NCBI GenBank assembly: GCA_045635085.1
Contig: JAZRBM010000005.1
Coordinates: forward strand, 62,001 to 126,000
Reading direction: 5' to 3'
DNA: 64,000 nt
Source: Congzhengia sp045635085
GTDB lineage: Bacteria > Bacillota > Clostridia > UBA1381 > UBA9506
The notes under the pieces are model-generated. The model was not told the origin of the DNA and made no database searches. It was given only the letters and a program-made list of their open reading frames with translations. Position 1 is the stretch's first letter, and each line of letters starts with the position of its first letter. Below, piece by piece: positions 58,332 to 64,000 of the stretch. A program made the translations under genes and the position numbers.

Positions 58332-60206
58332 TTAACAATTAATATAATATACAGTTGAAAGCGGTGGTAGTGTAATGGAAATTGACTGGTCAAACCCGTG
58401 CATTTTGATATCTTTTGTTTTTACTTTTCTAAGGCGTGTACCTGTTCCGCCATATTTTTTGCTATCACTTGACAGCACAGGGCGGTACTCTCCTATTTTT
58501 GAAACTCCGATTCTGTACGCCTTTCTCTCTACAGGACAGAAATTGCATACAACAACTACTTCATTTCCTGATTCGTCTCGACGAATAAACGAAATAACGC
58601 TTTGTTCGTGGTCATCGTGAGCAATCCATTTAAATCCTTGCCAATCAGAATCGTTTTCCCAAAACGGTTTATTATTTAGATAAAACCTGTTTAAGTCCTT
58701 TACAAATTTATGCATTTTTTTATGCTTTTCATATTTTAGCATAAACCACTCCAATGGTTTTTCATAATTCCATTCTACAAACTGGGCAAACTCATTTCCC
58801 ATAAAAGTGAGTTTCTTTCCGGGATGTGCCATCATATATGCATAAAACGCACGAAGATTTGCAAATTTATCATCGTATTCACCCGGCATTTTCCCTATCA
58901 TAGAACATTTGCCATGAACAACCTCATCGTGAGAAAGAGGCAATATATAATTTTCAGAAAATGCATACGTCATAGAAAAAGTCAGTTTGTCATGCTGTCC
59001 TTTTCTGAAAAGCGGGTCTTTAGACATATAGCCCAAAACGTCATTCATCCAACCCATATTCCACTTAAAGTTAAAACCCAGGCCACCGCTATAGCCTGGT
59101 TTTGTTACCATTGGAAAAGCTGTAGATTCCTCTGCCACCATAATTGCTGATGGTTTAAAAGCAAACGCCGCGCTATTCAAATCGCGCAAAAAATCAATGG
59201 CGTCAAGATTATAATTGCCGCCATATTGATTAGGACGCCACTCGCCGCCGCGTCGTCCGTAATCTAAATACAGCATCGAGGCCACAGCATCTACCCTGAT
59301 TCCATCTATATGATACTTATCAAGCCAATATACAACATTTGATATTAAAAATGATTTTACCTCAAATCTTGAATAATCAAAGATTTTCGTTTTCCAATCG
59401 GGATGTTCGTTCCTTAAAGGGTCAGCCGATTCATAAAGGCAACTTCCGTCAAATTCATAAAGTCCGTTCTCGTCTTTTGGAAAATGAGCTCCCACCCAAT
59501 CTAATATTACCCCAACTCCCGCTTGATGAAACATATCAACAAATTTCATAAAGTCTTTCGGTGTACCGTACCTTGAGGTAGGTGCATAGTAGCCCGTAAC
59601 CTGATATCCCCACGACGGGTCAAAGGGATATTCACTGACAGGAAGTAACTCCACGTGAGTATAATTCATCTCTTTTACATACTTTACAAGTTTTTTTGCT
59701 ATATCAGTGTAAGACAAAAAATTGCCATCGGCATGCTTAAGCCATGAACCTAAGTGAAGTTCGTAGATGTTCATTGGCTGTTTAGTGACATCTGCCTTTT
59801 TTTTTGCTTTTTGGTACTGGCTATCTGTCCATTCAAAACCTTCTATATCATAAACCTTTGAGGAATTTTCAGGCCTGGTACACGTATGAAAAGCATACGG
59901 GTCGCTTTTATAAACAAATCCTGAGTCCTTTTTCTTTATATAATATTTATATTCATCATAAATACTTGCTTTCCTAACTTCTGCCTCCCATACACCATAT
60001 CCGATGCTATACATAGGACAGGCTGAAATGTCCCAATTATTGAAGGTACCCACAAGGCTAACCCCAACTGCATTCGGCGCCCAAACTCTGAAGATAAATC
60101 CTTCTTTAATTTTATGACAACCCATAAATTCATACGCCCGCGAGCACTTTCCTCTGGCAAATTCATCAAGCATTGTATTTAGTTCATCACGGAGTTTTTT
60201 TGTCAT
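58332..60206 (-). CDS. glgB: 1,4-alpha-glucan branching enzyme
   Basis: The 624-residue GH13 enzyme has an N-terminal carbohydrate-binding (E-set) domain (FRVWAPNAVGVSLVGTFNNW), then NIYELHLGSW, the catalytic regions DWVGAHFPKDENG, GIRVDAVASMLYLDYGR (nucleophile Asp), MVAEESTAFP (Glu) and LPLSHDEVVHGK, and an all-beta end. It makes alpha-1,6 branches in glycogen. AGAGGCG lies before the ATG. It is first of the minus-strand glg operon and divergent from malQ; the 118-bp A+T-rich gap must hold both promoters, but no single best pair stands out. Confidence 0.96.
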   Translation of the reverse strand: MTKKLRDELNTMLDEFARGKCSRAYEFMGCHKIKEGFIFRVWAPNAVGVSLVGTFNNWDISACPMYSIGYGVWEAEVRKASIYDEYKYYIKKKDSGFVYKSDPYAFHTCTRPENSSKVYDIEGFEWTDSQYQKAKKKADVTKQPMNIYELHLGSWLKHADGNFLSYTDIAKKLVKYVKEMNYTHVELLPVSEYPFDPSWGYQVTGYYAPTSRYGTPKDFMKFVDMFHQAGVGVILDWVGAHFPKDENGLYEFDGSCLYESADPLRNEHPDWKTKIFDYSRFEVKSFLISNVVYWLDKYHIDGIRVDAVASMLYLDYGRRGGEWRPNQYGGNYNLDAIDFLRDLNSAAFAFKPSAIMVAEESTAFPMVTKPGYSGGLGFNFKWNMGWMNDVLGYMSKDPLFRKGQHDKLTFSMTYAFSENYILPLSHDEVVHGKCSMIGKMPGEYDDKFANLRAFYAYMMAHPGKKLTFMGNEFAQFVEWNYEKPLEWFMLKYEKHKKMHKFVKDLNRFYLNNKPFWENDSDWQGFKWIAHDDHEQSVISFIRRDESGNEVVVVCNFCPVERKAYRIGVSKIGEYRPVLSSDSKKYGGTGTRLRKVKTKDIKMHGFDQSISITLPPLSTVYYINC

Positions 60207-60324
60207 AAGAAGTTCGCCTCTTTAAAATTTGCAAAATTAATTCAAAATATTACTATTTTATAATTTATATTATATGTCATATATTATATATTATAACTGC
60301 TTATCTTTATGGAGGTGGATTTTT

Positions 60325-61758
60325 TTGATAAGAAAAAGCGGTGTGCTTATGCATATTTCTTCACTTTTTGGCGATTACTCTATTGGTAGTTTCGGAAACG
60401 AAGCCAGATATTTTATTGACTTTTTGGCAGATTGCGGATATTCATATTGGCAGGTTTTACCTTTTTGCCCTTTAGATAAATACAATTCCCCATACAAATC
60501 TTCTTCTGCTTTTGCAGGAAATCCGTATTTTATAAGCTTGCAAACCCTTCACAGAAAAGGTCTGTTGAACAGCAGCGAGCTAAGTCGTCAAAAACAATCT
60601 AATCCTTATGTATGCGAATATGAACGACTTTATAATGAAAGGTTAGATGTTTTAAATATTGCAGCAAAGAGGATTACTGACCGAAAGGAAATTGATAATT
60701 TTATATCCCAAAATCCCTATATTGAAAATTTCTGCAAATTTATGGCAATCAAAAGCGCAAACAAACATAAACCGTGGCAGGAATGGAAAAGTGAGGATTA
60801 TCATGATATTGACTTTTTTATGTGGAAATTTATACAATATGAATTCTTTAATGAGTGGGCCGAAATCAAACAGTATGCAAACAACAAAGGTATTCAAATC
60901 ATTGGAGATATGCCAATTTATGTTGACTTAAACAGCAGCGATGTATGGGCAGACAGGCATCTTTTTAAGCTTGATGAAAAGAATTTACCCACTTTCATTG
61001 CGGGAGTTCCACCAGATTATTTTTCTTTAGACGGTCAGCTTTGGGGGAATCCGATTTACAACTGGGAAGCGATGGAAAAGGAAAACTTCCGTTGGTGGAA
61101 AGATAGAATTGCGCTGGCGGCAAAAATGTTTGACGGAATTAGAATTGATCACTTTAGAGCGATTGAATCATTTTGGGAGATTCCCGCTTCGGCAAAAAGT
61201 GCCAAAGAAGGCATTATGTCAAAAGGTCCAGGCATTAAATTTATTAATGAAATTAAAAAAGCTTCTAAAAATACACTCATAATTGCAGAGGACTTGGGTT
61301 TTATCACAGAAGATGTGGTAGACCTTGTGAAAAAAAGCGGTTTTCCCGGTATGAGAGTCTTTCAGTTTGCATTTTTAGGTGACAAAAATTCTCCGCACCT
61401 GCCGCATAACTATCCTAATCATTGCGTTGCCTACACAGGTACTCATGACAATAACACTCTACTTGGATATCTTTGGGAGCTCGACGAAGAAACCAGGCGG
61501 TACATGCTCAGATACTGCGGTCACAAATCAGAAAATTTAGAGAGTGGATTTAATGCCATAATTCGTACCATACTTGCATCTCACGCAGGACTGGTTATTA
61601 TTCCAATTCAGGATTTGCTGGGATATGGCGCAGACACGCGATTAAATACCCCCGGCAAAGCCGGGGGCAACTGGGAATATAGAATTACAAAAGAACAACT
61701 TGACAGTATTGACAGAGCAAAATTAAGACGATTAAATGAGTTATATTCCAGAATATAA
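60325..61758 (+). CDS. malQ: 4-alpha-glucanotransferase (amylomaltase)
   Basis: The protein (477 residues) is a GH77 enzyme. The start is TTG at 60325: GGAGGTGGA lies nine bases before it and the protein then begins IRKSGVLMHISSLFGDYSIG, as the family does; the longer frame from 60274 has no site. Catalytic regions include QIIGDMPIYVDLNSSDVWAD, FDGIRIDHFRAIESFWEIP (nucleophile Asp), IIAEDLGFIT (Glu) and YTGTHDNNTLLGYL. It moves glucan chains between maltodextrins and works with GlgP in glycogen turnover. Confidence 0.95.
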   Translation: MIRKSGVLMHISSLFGDYSIGSFGNEARYFIDFLADCGYSYWQVLPFCPLDKYNSPYKSSSAFAGNPYFISLQTLHRKGLLNSSELSRQKQSNPYVCEYERLYNERLDVLNIAAKRITDRKEIDNFISQNPYIENFCKFMAIKSANKHKPWQEWKSEDYHDIDFFMWKFIQYEFFNEWAEIKQYANNKGIQIIGDMPIYVDLNSSDVWADRHLFKLDEKNLPTFIAGVPPDYFSLDGQLWGNPIYNWEAMEKENFRWWKDRIALAAKMFDGIRIDHFRAIESFWEIPASAKSAKEGIMSKGPGIKFINEIKKASKNTLIIAEDLGFITEDVVDLVKKSGFPGMRVFQFAFLGDKNSPHLPHNYPNHCVAYTGTHDNNTLLGYLWELDEETRRYMLRYCGHKSENLESGFNAIIRTILASHAGLVIIPIQDLLGYGADTRLNTPGKAGGNWEYRITKEQLDSIDRAKLRRLNELYSRI

Positions 61759-61805
61759 TAAATAAATAACTGAGTTTAAAAACATTAAAATAAAAACCAA
61801 AAAAC

Positions 61806-61835
61806 AAAAAGAGTAGCGTCACCGCTACTCTTTTT
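61806..61835. terminator. Bidirectional intrinsic terminator between malQ and carB
   Basis: A perfect 13-bp stem AAAAAGAGTAGCG / CGCTACTCTTTTT with loop TCAC lies between the convergent malQ and carB genes and carries a T-run on both strands. Confidence 0.95.
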
Positions 61836-61838
61836 ATA

Positions 61839-64000
61839 TTAAGAATTAATTGTCGATACGCATATTGTCATTTCCTCTAAAACATCTAAAAACACACGAA
61901 CAGTATCCAGTGCTGTAAAGGTTGTGATATTATTTTCTGCAGCACAGCGTCTTAGTACGTATCCTGATGTCTGCTGATCTTTAGAGTGCATATCTTTTGT
62001 ATTGATAACGTATGTTACAAAGCCCTTTCTCATACGGTCTAAAATTCCATTAGGACCGTCATCTACTGTTTTTTCACGGGTTTTGATTCCGTTTTCCTTT
62101 AAGAATTTGGCAGTACCGTCTGTCGCCTCAATGTTAAATCCTAAGTTATAAAAACGTTTAATCAGCGGCAGCGCCTCATCTTTATCTCCGTCAGCTATTG
62201 TTGCAAATACTGTACCATAGTTTACAACGTGCATATCTGCAGCCTGAAGCGCCTTATACAGTGCGCGTGTCAGTGAGTCGTCATAGCCGATTGCTTCGCC
62301 TGTTGACTTCATTTCAGGAGAAAGATAGGTGTCAACACCACGAATTTTTGAGAACGAAAAAGCGGGAACCTTTACATACCAACGCTTCTTCTCCTCAGGA
62401 TAAATTTCGGTAATACCCTGCTCTTTTAAAGTTTTTCCCAAAATAACAAGTGTGCCGATATCAGCCAGGCTGTAGCCTGTTGCTTTTGATAAAAATGGAA
62501 CAGTACGTGATGAACGGGGGTTGACCTCGATAACGTATACATTCTCCTCTTTATCTACAATAAACTGAATGTTGTAAAGACCTACAATGCCGATACCCAA
62601 ACCTAAACGCTTGGTGTAATCTAATATTGTGTCCTTTACTTTTTGTGAAATACTAAACGTAGGATAAACTGAAATTGAGTCACCTGAGTGAATACCTGTA
62701 CGTTCAACGTGCTCCATAATACCCGGAACAAATATGTCAGTACCGTCACAAACTGCATCAACTTCAACTTCTTTACCGATAATATATTTATCAACCAGTA
62801 CCGGCTTATCCTCATCGATTTCAACTGCTGTTTTTAAATAGTGGCGAAGTCCCTCTTCATCTGCTACAATTTCCATAGCGCGACCACCAAGGACATAACT
62901 CGGGCGAACCAAAACAGGATAGCCTATGCTCTCAGCCGCTTTAATACCATCTTCAATCTTTGTAACTGCACGACCCTTTGGTTGTGGAATTTTAAGTTCT
63001 TCCATAATCTTTTCAAAAGAGTCACGGTTTTCAGCACGTTCGATTGCTTCGCAGTCTGTTCCGATTAGTTTTACTCCACGTCTCATCAATTCATCAGCTA
63101 AGTTGATAGCTGTCTGTCCACCGAGAGATGCTATAACACCCATAGGCTTTTCCAATTCTACAACATTCATAACATCTTCAACTGTCAATGGTTCAAAATA
63201 CAGTTTGTCAGCTGTTGTGTAGTCTGTTGAAACCGTTTCAGGGTTGTTGTTTATGATAATTGCTTCATAACCGAATTTTCTGATTGTTTGCACCGCGTGA
63301 ACTGTTGAATAGTCAAACTCAACACCCTGACCGATACGAATAGGACCTGAGCCTAAAACGACAATCTTATTTCTGTCTGACGGGATTGATTCATTTTCAT
63401 CTTCATATGTTGAATAAAAATACGGAATATCACTTACCACTTCACCTGCACAACTATCTATCATCTTATATACAGGGAACATTTTGTTTGACTTTCTGAT
63501 TTTATATACTTCTTCTTCCTTCATCTGCCAAAGCTGTGCAATGTATTTATCAGAAAAGCCCATTTTCTTTGCTTTATATAGAATGTCGACGTTTCCTTTA
63601 TTATCGGAGTTCTCCAAAATTCTTTCAAAATCAACGATGTTTTTGATTTTATCCAAAAAGAACATATCTATCTGTGTAGCATTACAGATTGTAGAGTGGT
63701 CAACTCCTAAATACATAAGCTGAGCAATGGCATAAATTCTGTCATCTGTACCCTCTGCAATATATTCCATAAGCTCATCAACAGTCATTTTGCTTTTGTC
63801 AAATTTTGACATATAAAGGTGACATACACCGATTTCCAGTGAGCGAACAGCTTTAAGCAGGCTCTCCTCCATCGTTCTACCGATAGACATTACTTCGCCG
63901 GTTGCTTTCATCTGTGTTGAAAGCTTGTTTGACGCCTGTGTGAATTTATCAAACGGAAATCTGGGCATCTTTGTTACAACATAGTCAATAGTCGGTTCAC
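61839..64000 (-). CDS. carB: Carbamoyl-phosphate synthase large subunit, N-terminal part outside the window
   Basis: The frame continues past the right edge: before the first ATG (63968) the sequence still encodes EPTIDYVVTK, which belongs to the N-terminal ATP-grasp domain, so about 350 residues are missing. Visible parts are the end of the first half (MPRFPFDKFTQASNKLSTQM, GEVMSIGRTMEES), the oligomerisation domain, the second ATP-grasp domain (VVLGSGPIRIGQGVEFDYST, VLVRPSYVLGGRAMEIV, IEVNPRSSRTVPFLSKATG) and the C-terminal allosteric MGS-like domain. It makes carbamoyl phosphate for pyrimidine and arginine synthesis with CarA, whose gene is expected just upstream, outside the window. Confidence 0.96.
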   Translation of the reverse strand, partial: EPTIDYVVTKMPRFPFDKFTQASNKLSTQMKATGEVMSIGRTMEESLLKAVRSLEIGVCHLYMSKFDKSKMTVDELMEYIAEGTDDRIYAIAQLMYLGVDHSTICNATQIDMFFLDKIKNIVDFERILENSDNKGNVDILYKAKKMGFSDKYIAQLWQMKEEEVYKIRKSNKMFPVYKMIDSCAGEVVSDIPYFYSTYEDENESIPSDRNKIVVLGSGPIRIGQGVEFDYSTVHAVQTIRKFGYEAIIINNNPETVSTDYTTADKLYFEPLTVEDVMNVVELEKPMGVIASLGGQTAINLADELMRRGVKLIGTDCEAIERAENRDSFEKIMEELKIPQPKGRAVTKIEDGIKAAESIGYPVLVRPSYVLGGRAMEIVADEEGLRHYLKTAVEIDEDKPVLVDKYIIGKEVEVDAVCDGTDIFVPGIMEHVERTGIHSGDSISVYPTFSISQKVKDTILDYTKRLGLGIGIVGLYNIQFIVDKEENVYVIEVNPRSSRTVPFLSKATGYSLADIGTLVILGKTLKEQGITEIYPEEKKRWYVKVPAFSFSKIRGVDTYLSPEMKSTGEAIGYDDSLTRALYKALQAADMHVVNYGTVFATIADGDKDEALPLIKRFYNLGFNIEATDGTAKFLKENGIKTREKTVDDGPNGILDRMRKGFVTYVINTKDMHSKDQQTSGYVLRRCAAENNITTFTALDTVRVFLDVLEEMTICVSTINS

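Noticed and set aside
1..64000. CRISPR arrays, tRNA or rRNA genes, insertion sequences
   Set aside because: I saw no regularly spaced repeats, no cloverleaf-like stretches in the intergenic regions and no transposase-like proteins.

Overview
The window is low-GC DNA from a Gram-positive, endospore-forming bacterium, most likely a member of the Clostridia. The evidence is the A+T-rich sequence, strong GGAGG-type ribosome sites, occasional TTG/GTG starts, lipobox lipoproteins, SLH-anchored exoproteins, a CotJC-type spore coat catalase and a T-box-like leader. I cannot name the genus. No tRNA, rRNA or CRISPR array was seen.

Region 1 (1-23.6 kb, all on the minus strand) reads as three consecutive operons. 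Each starts at a promoter with the same layout: two TTTGTCATA units in 11-bp register, exactly 10 bp, then a -10 box. This matches the classical Pho box. From right to left the operons carry: (a) guanine deaminase, a DUF3089-type hydrolase fusion, small membrane and lipoproteins, an SLH-anchored NlpC/P60 protein and a two-component system; (b) an SLH-anchored 5'-nucleotidase, a condensation-type acyltransferase broken by an in-frame TAG, a STAS protein, a C26 amidotransferase lipoprotein, GNAT, PAP2, a tyrosine-phosphatase-like lipoprotein and small membrane proteins; (c) a Cache-HAMP-GGDEF diguanylate cyclase, an unknown tail-anchored protein, a (p)ppGpp synthetase, an HD (p)ppGpp hydrolase, a STAS protein and a 5TMR-LYT receptor cut by the window edge. 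I infer a phosphate-starvation island that links nutrient scavenging to c-di-GMP, alarmone and anti-sigma-antagonist signalling.

Region 2 (23.6-34.7 kb) is a phage-derived accessory block. It begins with a 5'-truncated SLOG-family gene, an unknown gene and a membrane-anchored XRE regulator facing a large inverted repeat. A phage late-regulator-like gene follows, then a siphovirus tail set: tail terminator, tail tube, Gp15, chaperone-like protein, tape measure, distal tail and Gp37-like protein. There are no head, packaging, integrase or lysis genes. A lipoprotein gene with its own promoter and terminator sits inside the tail set. The block ends with a zinc-ribbon protein and a sigma-region-2/AP2 fusion.

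Region 3 (34.9-40.7 kb) has two tiny genes behind near-identical 36-bp upstream modules, a tocopherol-cyclase-like protein, a YyaL-type DUF255 protein, cotJC, and trxA-trxB.

Region 4 (40.7-50.2 kb) holds the shikimate and Phe/Tyr pathway in two minus-strand operons with different control. pheA-tyrA-aroF follows a consensus promoter, a 39-codon leader peptide packed with Phe and Tyr codons, and a terminator/antiterminator pair (ribosome-mediated attenuation). aroB-aroC-aroEK-aroQ-aroA follows a T-box-like leader that lacks room for Stem I and has UAGU where UGGN is expected.

Region 5 (50.2-64 kb) is glycogen metabolism (glgB-glgC-glgD-glgA-glgP and a GH13 enzyme, with malQ divergent), followed by the 3' two thirds of carB running off the window edge.
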